From contig NZ_LMPJ01000001.1 in the NCBI RefSeq assembly GCF_001424585.1, forward strand, positions 853,100-917,099: a stretch of 64,000 bases of DNA. The letters are read 5' to 3'. Position 1 is the stretch's first letter, and every line of letters starts with the position of its first letter. This DNA comes from Chryseobacterium sp. Leaf180 (GTDB taxonomy: Bacteria; Bacteroidota; Bacteroidia; Flavobacteriales; Weeksellaceae). Positions 1 to 7,908 of the stretch are shown here, one piece after another. Made by a program: the position numbers and the translations under genes. Under the pieces are notes generated by a model, which had not been told where the DNA came from, did no database searches, and saw nothing but the letters and a program-made list of their open reading frames with translations.

Positions 1-172
1 TCTTGCCGGAAGACAGGAAAAGTTTGTGAGAGATCTCAAAAATGCGTTGATCAGAATTGAAAACAAAACGTATGGTGTTTGCAGAGTTACAGGAAAACTA
101 ATTCCTAAAGAGCGACTTTTGGCCGTGCCACACGCGACGCTAAGTATCGAAGCTAAAAATATGCAGAGATAA
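1..172 (+). CDS. TraR/DksA-family zinc-finger protein, 3' end only
   Basis: The reading frame enters from the left edge (codons from base 2) and stops at 170-172. The visible 56 residues read through YGVCRVTGKLIPKERL and AVPHATLS, the C-terminal zinc-finger and tail region of Bacteroidetes TraR/DksA-type proteins. Family members bind RNA polymerase in the secondary channel and modulate initiation. Only one cysteine is visible, and the N-terminal coiled coil and the other metal ligands lie outside the window. The exact subtype therefore cannot be judged. A hairpin follows the stop. Confidence 0.85.
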   Translation, partial: LAGRQEKFVRDLKNALIRIENKTYGVCRVTGKLIPKERLLAVPHATLSIEAKNMQR

Positions 173-195
173 AATTTTTATCTTATTTTTGTACT

Positions 196-240
196 AAGGT
201 TTATGTAATGTCTAAAAGCATTGTATAAACCTTATTTTAA
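196..240 (+). terminator. Intrinsic terminator after the DksA-like gene
   Basis: AAGGTTTAT (196-204) and ATAAACCTT (225-233) are perfect inverted repeats around a 20-nt loop, followed by ATTTTAATTTTC. It lies 24 bases after the stop and just before the next start at 249. The loop is long and the T-tract is interrupted, so strength is uncertain. Confidence 0.5.
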
Positions 241-248
241 TTTTCGCC

Positions 249-494
249 ATGTCTGAAATCTTGATTTTTCTTCTCATTTTAATTCTGCTTGCAGGATTTT
301 TTTACCGTGGAAAAATCAGGGCAATGTTTTTTTCAAAGCAAGATCATAATCTCACCATCGATCAGGCTTTTAACGTCAGAAAACGGGAAAGAGAGAAAGA
401 AATTGATCATTTGCTTTCGAAAATGGGTAAAAACGGCATTGAAGATTTATCACCGAAAGACCGCAAAAGACTTGACGAATTGTCTAAACAATAA
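249..494 (+). CDS. Small membrane-anchored protein, DUF6576-like
   Basis: An 81-aa protein. Residues 3-19 form one hydrophobic segment, followed by a basic patch. The soluble tail contains IDHLLSKMGKNGIEDLSPKD, which resembles the short helical domain (DUF6576) found at the C-terminus of Bacteroidetes rhomboid proteins; here it is joined to a single membrane anchor without the rhomboid core. The domain name is from memory of the motif. It opens a tight group with the small gene at 511 and lspA, 16 bases from the former. Function unknown. Confidence 0.75.
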   Translation: MSEILIFLLILILLAGFFYRGKIRAMFFSKQDHNLTIDQAFNVRKREREKEIDHLLSKMGKNGIEDLSPKDRKRLDELSKQ

Positions 495-510
495 CTGAAA
501 AATACCAAAA

Positions 511-702
511 ATGGAATCTATAGTTGTACATACCAAAAACTCGATGGAGCTGAATGCACTAAAAGCTGTGCTGAAAGATATGAATATTGAGTTTGAAAAA
601 TTTCATACGAAAAACACTTTTCACAACCAGAAAACCATCAAAAAGGTGATCGCCAAAACCAACGGAAGAATCACGCGAACTCAAAAACCAAAAGGTCAGT
701 AA
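511..702 (+). CDS. Small protein resembling DUF2683
   Basis: A 63-aa basic protein beginning MESIVVHTKNSMELNALKAV, a pattern like the short DUF2683 proteins of Bacteroidetes (a short strand followed by a helix). Its stop overlaps the lspA start by one base (TAATG), implying translational coupling with lspA. Nothing in the sequence suggests a catalytic role. In other genomes such proteins can sit beside toxin-like partners, but no toxin is seen here. Function unknown. Confidence 0.7.
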   Translation: MESIVVHTKNSMELNALKAVLKDMNIEFEKFHTKNTFHNQKTIKKVIAKTNGRITRTQKPKGQ

Positions 703-1340
703 TGAAGAAAATTGCATTTATTACTGTACTTATTTTACTGATCGACCAGATTTCTAAAATCTACATCAAAACGCATTTTGAGCTCAACGGTTTTAAAGAT
801 ATTTTTCCTGGTTTCAAAATAACCTTTGTTGAAAATCCGGGAATGGCGTATGGTTTTCATTTTGGCGGAATCATCGGTAAATATTTTCTGGTGATCGTCC
901 GTCTCTGCTTAATCGGCGGAATGATTTATTTATTTAAAAAGTGGCTGAAACAGGGCGTTTCAAATTATTTACTCATTCCTATGGCCATGATTTTTGCCGG
1001 TGCCATCGGAAACTTAATTGACGGAATGTTTTACGGATTAATTTTCGACAGCGGAATGACGTATGACGAAGAAGCCGGACGATGGATGGGATATGGTGGA
1101 ATTTCGAAATTGGTTCCTTTTGGGCAAGGTTATTCACAGTTTATGAAAGGCTGTGTGGTTGATATGCTTCACTTCCCTTTGGTTGACTGGAATGTTCCGG
1201 CAAGCTGGCCGCTGATTGGAGGCAAACATATCGAGTTTTTCAAGTACATCTTCAACGTCGCCGATTCGGCAATTACTGTAGGTGGAGCCTTACTTTTAAT
1301 TTTCAGAAAGAAAGCATTTCCAAACGGCTTAGAGTTTTAA
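702..1340 (+). CDS. lspA: Lipoprotein signal peptidase (signal peptidase II)
   Basis: An inner-membrane aspartyl protease that removes the signal peptide from prolipoproteins after lipid is attached to the +1 cysteine. The 212-aa product starts with a membrane helix containing LIDQISK. It has the two catalytic-aspartate regions: GNLIDGMFYG (Asp about 107) and FNVADSAI (Asp about 188). It is longer than the roughly 160 residues of the proteobacterial enzyme because of an insertion between the two motifs, typical of the Bacteroidetes form. Its clients in this window include the lipoprotein candidates at 12628, 14426, 15895 and 46762. The start overlaps the upstream stop. Confidence 0.95.
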   Translation: MKKIAFITVLILLIDQISKIYIKTHFELNGFKDIFPGFKITFVENPGMAYGFHFGGIIGKYFLVIVRLCLIGGMIYLFKKWLKQGVSNYLLIPMAMIFAGAIGNLIDGMFYGLIFDSGMTYDEEAGRWMGYGGISKLVPFGQGYSQFMKGCVVDMLHFPLVDWNVPASWPLIGGKHIEFFKYIFNVADSAITVGGALLLIFRKKAFPNGLEF

Positions 1341-1346
1341 AAATCA

Positions 1347-1988
1347 ATGAAAATTCTAAAAAACATATGTAAAATATTCCTGTTGCTTATTGCAGCAGGA
1401 ATTATTTTTATCGTAGCTGCCGATTTTTATGTGAAAAAGCAGAGTGAGAATTTTGTTTTTGATGACATTAAAAATCTTCCGCAAGCCAAAACCGGACTTC
1501 TCTTAGGAACGAGCAAAATGCTGAGCAACGGTTATCTTAATACGTATTTTACCAACCGCATCGACGCGGCGGCGGAACTTTACAAATCAGGAAAGATACA
1601 GTACATAATTGTGAGCGGTGATAACAGCCGGAAAAATTATAACGAACCGGAAGATATGCAGCAAGCGCTCATCAACCAGGGAATTCCTGAGGACAGGATT
1701 TTTCTTGATTTTGCAGGTTTCAGAACGCTCGACTCTGTTATCCGCGCCAAAGAAATTTTCGGACAGGAAAAACTGATTGTTATTTCACAAAAATTTCATA
1801 ATGAAAGAGCTGTTTTCTTAGCCCAAAAAAACGGAATCGAAGCGTATGGTTATAATGCGGTCGATGTCAATAAATTTTATGGTTTAAAAACAAATCTCCG
1901 GGAGAAACTGGCGCGCGCGAAAGTTTTCTGGGATTTTATGTTTGGTGTAGAACCGAAGTTTGGCGGTGAGAGAATCGTTATTCCTTAA
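1347..1988 (+). CDS. SanA/YdcF-like DUF218 membrane protein
   Basis: A 213-aa protein with one N-terminal membrane helix (about residues 7-25) and a periplasmic DUF218 domain: GLLLGTSKM, then RIDAAAELYKSGK, IIVSGDN, PEDRIFLDFAGFRTLDSV and QKFHNERA. These match the ElyC/SanA/YdcF family, associated with envelope integrity and vancomycin exclusion. The biochemical activity of this branch is not settled. It starts 6 bases after lspA, so the two are probably co-transcribed. Confidence 0.88.
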   Translation: MKILKNICKIFLLLIAAGIIFIVAADFYVKKQSENFVFDDIKNLPQAKTGLLLGTSKMLSNGYLNTYFTNRIDAAAELYKSGKIQYIIVSGDNSRKNYNEPEDMQQALINQGIPEDRIFLDFAGFRTLDSVIRAKEIFGQEKLIVISQKFHNERAVFLAQKNGIEAYGYNAVDVNKFYGLKTNLREKLARAKVFWDFMFGVEPKFGGERIVIP

Positions 1989-2078
1989 AAGACATTTAGC
2001 TGCAAAACTGTAAAACAATAACTCCGCATAATTTACCTAAATTCGCAGTTCGGAAATTTTTAAAATAATTTTAAATCA

Positions 2079-3047
2079 ATGTCAAGAATTCTTACCGGCA
2101 TACAGGCCACCGGAACACCACATCTTGGGAATCTTCTGGGAGCGATTATCCCCGCCATCGAGCTTTCAAAACAGGATGGTAACGAATCATTTTTATTTAT
2201 TGCGAATCTTCATTCGCTCACACAGATTAAAAACGCGAAGGAACTGAAACAAAACACCTACGAAATCGCCGCGGCGTGGCTTGCTTGCGGACTTGACACA
2301 GAAAAAACTTTTTTCTACAGACAAAGCGATATACCGGAAACTTGCGAACTTTCCTGGCACTTGTCGTGTTTTTTTCCTTACCAAAGACTCACGCTTGCGC
2401 ATTCGTTTAAAGATAAAGCAGACCGATTACAAGACGTAAATGCAGGTTTGTTTACGTATCCTATTTTAATGGCTGCCGATATCTTGCTGTACGATGCAGA
2501 AATTGTTCCCGTAGGAAAAGACCAGCTTCAGCACTTGGAAATTGCCCGTGATGTAGCTTCCCGATTTAATAATCAAATGGGCGAAGTCTTGGTTTTGCCT
2601 CAGGCTGAACTGCAGGAGGAGACCAAATATGTTCCTGGAACAGATGGCCGCAAAATGTCTAAATCGATGGGAAACATCATCAATATTTTCCTGCCTGAAA
2701 AAGAACTGAAAAAGCAGGTGATGAGTATTGAAAGTGATTCTAAATCTTTAGAAGAACCAAAAGACCCTTCAACCGACAAAACTTTTGCGATTTATGAATT
2801 AATTGCAAGTCCGGAACAAACAGAAGAATTAAAAGCTAAATATTTAGGAGGAAATTTTGGTTATGGTCATGCAAAAAAAGAGCTTTTAGATTTAATTCTG
2901 ACAAGATTTGAAAAAGAAAGAGAATTGTTTTCTTACTACATGGATAATCTTGACGAACTGGAATCAAAACTTCAGGAAGGCGCTGTGAAAACAAGAGCAA
3001 TTGCTACTGAGACGATTAAAAGGGTGCGGGAAAGTTTGGGGATTTAA
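2079..3047 (+). CDS. trpS: Tryptophanyl-tRNA synthetase
   Basis: A class I aminoacyl-tRNA synthetase that charges tRNA-Trp. The 322-aa product has the HIGH-type motif as THLGN (about residues 13-17) and the KMSKS loop as GRKMSKSMGN (about residues 202-211). Between them lie GLFTYPILMAADILLYDA and VGKDQLQHLE, typical of bacterial TrpS. Length is normal. The gene follows a 90-bp gap and is probably transcribed separately. It converges on the HAD gene across a strong hairpin. Confidence 0.97.
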   Translation: MSRILTGIQATGTPHLGNLLGAIIPAIELSKQDGNESFLFIANLHSLTQIKNAKELKQNTYEIAAAWLACGLDTEKTFFYRQSDIPETCELSWHLSCFFPYQRLTLAHSFKDKADRLQDVNAGLFTYPILMAADILLYDAEIVPVGKDQLQHLEIARDVASRFNNQMGEVLVLPQAELQEETKYVPGTDGRKMSKSMGNIINIFLPEKELKKQVMSIESDSKSLEEPKDPSTDKTFAIYELIASPEQTEELKAKYLGGNFGYGHAKKELLDLILTRFEKERELFSYYMDNLDELESKLQEGAVKTRAIATETIKRVRESLGI

Positions 3048-3074
3048 AACTCTATTTATTTGACGTTATTGATT

Positions 3075-3101
3075 TTCGGCGGCACCTTCGGTGCCGCCGA
3101 A
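3075..3101. terminator. Bidirectional terminator hairpin between trpS and the HAD gene
   Basis: A perfect 12-bp inverted repeat, TTCGGCGGCACC (3075-3086) and GGTGCCGCCGAA (3090-3101), with a 3-nt loop. It lies between two converging genes, with T-rich sequence after it on the plus strand (ATATCTTTTT). It can end transcripts from trpS and probably also from the minus strand. Confidence 0.85.
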
Positions 3102-3109
3102 TATCTTTT

Positions 3110-3805
3110 TTATAAATATTCTTTTATCTGCAGCAGATGTTTTATTACTTTTAAATTTTCCTGCTTTGCGTTTTCATTTAAAACATCAAAGAAAATACAG
3201 TCAATTCCAAATTGCTGCGACCCGATGATATCGGCTATCCAATCGTCGCCAATAAGAATGCTTTCATCTTTTTTAGCTCCGGAAAGCTTCAGAGCATGTT
3301 CAAAAATTCTGGCATCAGGCTTCCGCACACCTATAGAATCTGCACTGGTAATGGTTTTAAAATAGGGTGCAATACCGGAAAGTATACATTTTCGCTCAGT
3401 AACTTCCTGAAAACCGTTTGAAATAATATGCATCGTGTAGTGCTTGCTTTTAAGATATTCCAGAATAACATCTGCGCTTTCAACCAGATAATTATACTTG
3501 AGAATCTGATCGAGAAAATGTTCCTCAAAATAAATTGACAACGTAAGATCATCAATCCCAAAATGTAGGAAAGTATCGTAAAAGCGATGTTTTCTGAGAT
3601 ATTCTTTATCTATTTTAGCATCCCTGATGAGTGCCCAGAGATTCTCATTTATTTTGTGATAAACAGTATGAAATTCTTCAAAATCGATGCTGTATTTTAG
3701 AGAAATTTCCTCGCGGTCGAAAATATCTTTTATGGTGAGATACGCATTTCTGCGGTGATCCCAAAGCGTATTGTCGAGATCAAAAAAAATGTGCTGAATT
3801 TTCAT
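3110..3805 (-). CDS. HAD-family phosphatase, YjjG-type pyrimidine nucleotidase
   Basis: A 231-aa haloacid-dehalogenase-superfamily hydrolase. Motif I is FFDLDNTLW near the N-terminus (nucleophile Asp), motif II is HIISNGF, and motifs III/IV lie in GVRKPD and LIGDDWIADI. The FDLDNTLWDH start and the helical cap match the YjjG family of noncanonical pyrimidine nucleoside-monophosphate phosphatases, which clean up damaged nucleotides. The frame can be extended to a TTG at 3814 (three extra residues), but the ATG at 3805 is the natural start. Substrate specificity is inferred from family resemblance. Confidence 0.88.
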   Translation of the reverse strand: MKIQHIFFDLDNTLWDHRRNAYLTIKDIFDREEISLKYSIDFEEFHTVYHKINENLWALIRDAKIDKEYLRKHRFYDTFLHFGIDDLTLSIYFEEHFLDQILKYNYLVESADVILEYLKSKHYTMHIISNGFQEVTERKCILSGIAPYFKTITSADSIGVRKPDARIFEHALKLSGAKKDESILIGDDWIADIIGSQQFGIDCIFFDVLNENAKQENLKVIKHLLQIKEYL

Positions 3806-3823
3806 ACAGCACAAAATTAGGGA

Positions 3824-3958
3824 TTAATTTTTTGAAAGAACGTGGCGGACTTTTTTTATCTCTACCACCTCAATATTTTTCGAGTAACGCAGCAAGAAAT
3901 CAATGGTTTCCTTTTTTGGTTTCAAACTTTTCATTTTTAAAGAGTCGTTGTTTTTCAT
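3824..3958 (-). CDS. Small basic conserved-looking protein (44 aa)
   Basis: A short reading frame from ATG (3958) to TAA (3824) in the gap between the sigma factor gene and the HAD gene. The product begins MKNNDSLKMKSLKPKKETID and continues with FLLRYSKNIEVVEIKK. The stretch SLKPKKETIDFLLRYSK looks like a small single-helix protein that I recall recurring in Chryseobacterium-type genomes, which is the main reason to call it. An internal start at residue 9 (MKSLK) is equally possible. It lies downstream of the sigma factor gene on the same strand. No function can be given. Confidence 0.5.
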   Translation of the reverse strand: MKNNDSLKMKSLKPKKETIDFLLRYSKNIEVVEIKKVRHVLSKN

Positions 3959-4002
3959 AGGCTAAAACGGTTTCTCCTTAAAACGTGAAGTGAAAAGTTT
4001 TA

Positions 4003-4590
4003 TTATCTTGTAAGGATGATATTTTTCTCTTCCATGATCTTTCTGAGGTTAATAAGTGCATATCTTACTCTTCCAAGCGTTGTATTGATACTCATATTCG
4101 TCTGATCTGCAATCTCTTTGAAACTTAAACCATCGAAAAACCTGAGTTTTATCACTTCCTGCTGATTCGCGGGTAAATACTTCAGCATTCCTAAAAGATC
4201 TTCCTGAATTTGCTGTGTAACAATCTGTTCTTCGATGTTTTCTGAAGGCTCTTTGATCAGATCAAAAATAGAAAACTCTTCGTTGTCGTATGTTGTGTCA
4301 GAAACTTTTACGTTTTTAGACTTAGTACGGAAATGATCAATAATGAGATTTTGCGCAATACGCTTTGCCCAAAGGATAAATTTTCCTTCTTCGTTGTAAC
4401 GCCCTTCTTTCAGCATTACAATAATTTTGATAAAAGTATCCTGGAAAACATCATTAGCAAGATCTTCATCATTTATTTTATACAGAATAAAAGTGAAGAG
4501 ATCTTTTTGATGCCGGTAAATAAGGGTTGACAGGGCATCTTCGTTTCCTGCCTGATAAAGGGAAATTAATTGACTATCTGTTGACTTCAT
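4003..4590 (-). CDS. RNA polymerase ECF-type sigma-70 family factor
   Basis: A 195-aa alternative sigma factor. Region 2 lies in the N-terminal half (DLANDVFQDTFIKI, then GKFILWAKRIAQNLIIDHFR). Region 4 is C-terminal (LPANQQEVIKLRFFDGLSFK, then a helix-turn-helix EIADQTNMSINTTLGRVRYA). There is no region 1 or 3, so it belongs to the ECF group. No anti-sigma gene is adjacent, unlike many ECF loci. A 44-aa ORF follows on the same strand, and an AT-rich leader with a perfect palindrome precedes it. Its regulon cannot be told from the window. Confidence 0.92.
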   Translation of the reverse strand: MKSTDSQLISLYQAGNEDALSTLIYRHQKDLFTFILYKINDEDLANDVFQDTFIKIIVMLKEGRYNEEGKFILWAKRIAQNLIIDHFRTKSKNVKVSDTTYDNEEFSIFDLIKEPSENIEEQIVTQQIQEDLLGMLKYLPANQQEVIKLRFFDGLSFKEIADQTNMSINTTLGRVRYALINLRKIMEEKNIILTR

Positions 4591-4688
4591 GACTCTTTTT
4601 ATTAACTTGATGTACTTTAAAGCCGTTATTTTTCCTCTGAAGAATTAATAAAAACGCTAAAGTGATTGAGAGTAAAGTCTATTCGATA

Positions 4689-4704
4689 GGCATATAATTA
4701 TGCC
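4689..4704. promoter_or_regulatory. Perfect palindrome in the sigma-factor upstream region
   Basis: GGCATA (4689-4694), TAAT, TATGCC (4699-4704) form a perfect 6+4+6 dyad in very AT-rich DNA, about 100 bases upstream of the sigma factor start. It could be an operator or a hairpin in the leader. It could also act on transcripts from the minus-strand gene upstream. No run of T follows directly on the minus strand. Confidence 0.35.
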
Positions 4705-4774
4705 GTAAATATATATAATTTTTTAATAAGTATTAAATAATTCTAAAAAATATCAAAAATATTGTTAAAAATAA

Positions 4775-5266
4775 TCATTTAAACATATCATGTATGAATG
4801 TGGTAGGGACATTTAATGTGAAATTGATATTAAGTCCTTTCAGTTCTTTACCATTCAAACGCGCATCAGCAATAGGAAACGCGTAACCGCCGGTAACATC
4901 TAAAAGTCCAAAAAGTGTGAATCCGACCTTTGGTGCGATGTATTTGCTGGTTCCTTCAACGCCCGCAACAAAATAATATGAATGATAAAAGTCGACGTTT
5001 TTTTCAAAATTCAGCATAAAATCGGCGCTTACTTTTGGCATGATGGCAAACTGAGAATTCGCAGAACCCATCAGAGCAGACGCACCAAGACGAAACGCAA
5101 CATCATCTGATTTTAGAAAAAGCAATTTGCCACCGATCTCTCCAAAACTTTGATTCTGATAAACATAACCTGCTGTAATCATTTTATGTACCGTCACCTG
5201 AGATTTTGCCAATCCGGAAACTGATAAAAAAACCAGAGTTGCAAACGCAAAGAAAATATTTTTCAT
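4775..5266 (-). CDS. Exported protein of unknown function (outer-membrane-like)
   Basis: A 163-aa protein with a clear signal peptide (MKNIFFAFATLVFLSVSGLA, cleavage near AKSQ). The mature part alternates polar and hydrophobic residues and is glycine-rich (TAGYVYQNQSFGEIGGKLLF, FALL-type strands, VGFTLFGLLDVTGGYAF), suggesting a small beta-barrel or beta-sandwich. The frame can be extended to 5305, but that extension is the metK terminator read backwards, so 5266 is chosen. It is not a family I recognise by name. Confidence 0.75.
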   Translation of the reverse strand: MKNIFFAFATLVFLSVSGLAKSQVTVHKMITAGYVYQNQSFGEIGGKLLFLKSDDVAFRLGASALMGSANSQFAIMPKVSADFMLNFEKNVDFYHSYYFVAGVEGTSKYIAPKVGFTLFGLLDVTGGYAFPIADARLNGKELKGLNINFTLNVPTTFIHDMFK

Positions 5267-5292
5267 AATTTGGAAGTGTGATGTAAATTTAA

Positions 5293-5329
5293 CAAAAAAC
5301 TGCATCGCCGTAGACCGGAAAATGCAGTT
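5293..5329 (-). terminator. Intrinsic terminator of metK
   Basis: On the minus strand, AACTGCAT and ATGCAGTT pair as inverted repeats (plus-strand positions 5298-5305 and 5322-5329), followed by a T-run. It lies 27 bases beyond the metK stop. It overlaps the artificial N-terminal extension of the next gene, which supports the start chosen for that gene. Confidence 0.75.
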
Positions 5330-5355
5330 TTATATTTTGTTTTAAAGCGTAAGAT

Positions 5356-6636
5356 TTAGATAGCAAATGCTGATTTAATCTCGTCTACTTTATCTAATTT
5401 TTCCCAGGTAAAAAACTCAAGTCCCTGCAATGTTTTTTCGTTTTTGTGACCTTTGTTAAACGTTTTATCTGCTACAAAATGCGATCTTCCCATATGACCG
5501 TATGATGCTGTTACTTGATAAATAGGATTTCTAAGTTTCAGATTCTGCTCAATCGCATAAGGTCGAAGGTCAAAAATTTCTGTTACTTTCTTAGCAATTT
5601 CACCGTCATGAAGGTCCACCTTCGCGGTTCCATAAGTATTAATATAAAGTCCGCACGGTTCTGCTACTCCAATCGCATACGAAACCTGTACCAAAACTTC
5701 ATCGGCAACACCAGCAGCCACAAGGTTCTTGGCAATGTGACGCGTTGCATAAGCAGCACTCCGGTCAACTTTTGAAGGATCTTTTCCTGAAAATGCGCCA
5801 CCACCGTGAGCGCCTTTACCGCCGTACGTATCAACGATAATTTTTCTTCCCGTTAAACCTGTATCTCCATGAGGGCCACCAATCACGAATTTCCCTGTTG
5901 GATTGATGTGATATTTGATCTGGTCATTAAATAAAGCCTGAATTTCCTCCGACTGAAGATTTTTCACCCTTGGAATGAGGATGTTTTTAATGTCTTCACG
6001 GATTTTATTAAGCATCTCTTCCTCAGAAGCAAAATCATCATGCTGCGTAGAAACTACGATAGAATCGATTCTTACCGGCTTATGATCATCAGAATATTCG
6101 ATCGTCACCTGGCTTTTTGCATCCGGACGAAGATATTTTATTTCAGAATCTTCTCGTCTGATTGCCGAGAGCTCTTTCAAGATTGTGTGAGCAAGATCTA
6201 GCGCCAGAGGCATGTAGTTTTCGGTCTCGTTGGTTGCATAACCAAACATCATTCCCTGATCTCCCGCGCCCTGAGCATTTGCTTTAGCTTCAAAAGATTC
6301 ATCAGCAACCGTACGGTCTACACCTTGGTTAATATCCGGCGACTGCTCATGAATTGCAGAAATTACTCCGCAAGAATCACCATTAAACATATATTCTCCT
6401 TTCGTATAGCCAATTCCATTAATTACATCACGCGCAATAGTCTGTACATCGAGGTATGCATCAGATTTTACTTCTCCTGCAAGCACAACCTGACCGGTCG
6501 TAACCAGCGTTTCGCAGGCTACTTTAGAATCTTTATCGTAAGCTAAAAAGTGATCGATTAATGCATCAGAGATCTGATCAGCAATTTTATCCGGGTGCCC
6601 TTCTGAAACAGATTCAGAGGTAAATAAATAAGACAT
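5356..6636 (-). CDS. metK: S-adenosylmethionine synthetase
   Basis: Makes S-adenosylmethionine from methionine and ATP in the cytoplasm. The 426-aa product shows the signature stretches in order: [51 protein letters not shown], then [36 protein letters not shown] and YGHMGR. It is slightly longer than the E. coli enzyme (about 384), mainly through loop insertions, and looks intact. No SAM riboswitch is recognisable in the 199-bp gap upstream. It has its own terminator. Confidence 0.98.
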   Translation of the reverse strand: MSYLFTSESVSEGHPDKIADQISDALIDHFLAYDKDSKVACETLVTTGQVVLAGEVKSDAYLDVQTIARDVINGIGYTKGEYMFNGDSCGVISAIHEQSPDINQGVDRTVADESFEAKANAQGAGDQGMMFGYATNETENYMPLALDLAHTILKELSAIRREDSEIKYLRPDAKSQVTIEYSDDHKPVRIDSIVVSTQHDDFASEEEMLNKIREDIKNILIPRVKNLQSEEIQALFNDQIKYHINPTGKFVIGGPHGDTGLTGRKIIVDTYGGKGAHGGGAFSGKDPSKVDRSAAYATRHIAKNLVAAGVADEVLVQVSYAIGVAEPCGLYINTYGTAKVDLHDGEIAKKVTEIFDLRPYAIEQNLKLRNPIYQVTASYGHMGRSHFVADKTFNKGHKNEKTLQGLEFFTWEKLDKVDEIKSAFAI

Positions 6637-6835
6637 ATTATTGTTTATTTTAAATTAAAAAAAGGAAGAAAAATGAGAATAACTGCCCGGAAAAGCTAAA
6701 AAGAATATACTGTTTTAGCATTTTTTTAAAGAGGTTGCAATCAGGTCAAATTTTTCCTCGAGAAAGTGAACGGCAAATCTAAGAAGTATTTATGTAATAC
6801 TAAAACTTTTTGCTGCTTTTATGATTTGAATAAAA

Positions 6836-7786
6836 TTATTGAGGTTTTATGCTCACAAAATTTTTCGGACTTTTATTGTAATTAAGCTTCTCCTCCATCG
6901 ATTTTTGGATGAAAGAACCCAATTCATCAATTATTTTCTGCTTAAAAGTCGGTTTGTAATAAATAATGCTCACCTCGCGGTATGGGAAAGGCTTTTTGAA
7001 TCTGAAAACTTTTTCTTTCTGCTTGTCTGAAAGATGATTCAGCGCCAGTTCCGGAAGGATACTGATTCCTCCAACTGTGTCGACCATATAAATCAACGTC
7101 TGAATGTTTGACGCCAAGAAATCTAAATTCTTCGGCTTTAAACGGTTTTCTTTAAGATGACAGATGTTTTCAAACTGACTGCGCAGGCAGTTTCCTTCCT
7201 CCAGCAACCAAACTTTTTCTACATTTAATTCATCAGGAACGATAAAAGTATTTTTGGTGTCAACATCCGTATCCGAGCTGTAAATCATCAGCTCTTCATT
7301 AAATAAGAAATCCTGATAAAACTCGCTTGCGTGATCGTAAGGTGTAGAAATAATGCCTGCATCCAGCTCGCCGCTTTTTAAAGCTTTTATTATGTTTTCG
7401 GTGGTCATTTCCTTTACATTCATCGTGATTTTCGGATTGTTTTCCAAAAATTTAAAAATTTCCGAAGGAAGTAAAAACGACGAAACGGTTGGAATTATTC
7501 CGAGATTGATCGTTCCGCCAAGAATATTATTCAGCAGATTTGCTTTATTCTTCAGGTCATTCACAGCGTTTATAATCACCTTTGCCTGATCGATAATCTG
7601 GAGACCGACATCGGTAGTTCGTATCGGATGCGTAGTACGGTCGAAAACCTTTACATCAAGCTCATCTTCAAATTTCTGTATCATTGCACTCAGCGTTGGC
7701 TGGGTAATAAAACAGGCTTGGGCGGCCTTTCCGAAGTGTTTGTACTTATCGACAGCGATAAGATATTCCAGCTGCTGAATGTTCAT
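6836..7786 (-). CDS. oxyR: Hydrogen-peroxide-sensing LysR-type regulator OxyR
   Basis: A 316-aa LysR-family regulator: an N-terminal winged helix-turn-helix (MNIQQLEYLIAVDKYKHFGK, then FITQPTLSAMIQKFEDEL) and a C-terminal sensing domain from about residue 90. Cys200 (LEEGNCLRSQ) and Cys209 (ENICHL) sit nine residues apart, as the peroxide-sensing pair of E. coli OxyR does (199/208). The gene diverges from katA with 122 bp between starts, the usual peroxide-response arrangement. A dyad that could be its operator lies in the gap. It probably activates katA and represses itself. Confidence 0.93.
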   Translation of the reverse strand: MNIQQLEYLIAVDKYKHFGKAAQACFITQPTLSAMIQKFEDELDVKVFDRTTHPIRTTDVGLQIIDQAKVIINAVNDLKNKANLLNNILGGTINLGIIPTVSSFLLPSEIFKFLENNPKITMNVKEMTTENIIKALKSGELDAGIISTPYDHASEFYQDFLFNEELMIYSSDTDVDTKNTFIVPDELNVEKVWLLEEGNCLRSQFENICHLKENRLKPKNLDFLASNIQTLIYMVDTVGGISILPELALNHLSDKQKEKVFRFKKPFPYREVSIIYYKPTFKQKIIDELGSFIQKSMEEKLNYNKSPKNFVSIKPQ

Positions 7787-7797
7787 TTAATTAATAT

Positions 7798-7814
7798 TAT
7801 CTATCACAAAGATA
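7798..7814. promoter_or_regulatory. Candidate OxyR operator between oxyR and katA
   Basis: TATCT (7798-7802) and AGATA (7810-7814) form a perfect inverted repeat with a 7-bp spacer, giving the T-N11-A spacing typical of LysR-family sites. It begins 12 bases upstream of the oxyR start and about 95 bases before the katA ATG. It therefore could serve both autoregulation and katA activation. Assignment to OxyR rests on position and symmetry only. Confidence 0.45.
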
Positions 7815-7908
7815 TGATGTTTTTGTTACAAGAGATGATATTTTCAACTAAATTTGATACCTTAAAGTTTGATTACAACAACATAAAATCACGAAAAAAC
7901 ATTTGGTT

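Noticed and set aside
5267..5305. N-terminal extension of the exported protein at 4775
   Set aside because: It is made of the metK terminator and breaks the signal peptide start.
6637..6835. SAM riboswitch upstream of metK
   Set aside because: I searched for SAM-I, SAM-II and SAM/SAH-type conserved cores and saw none.
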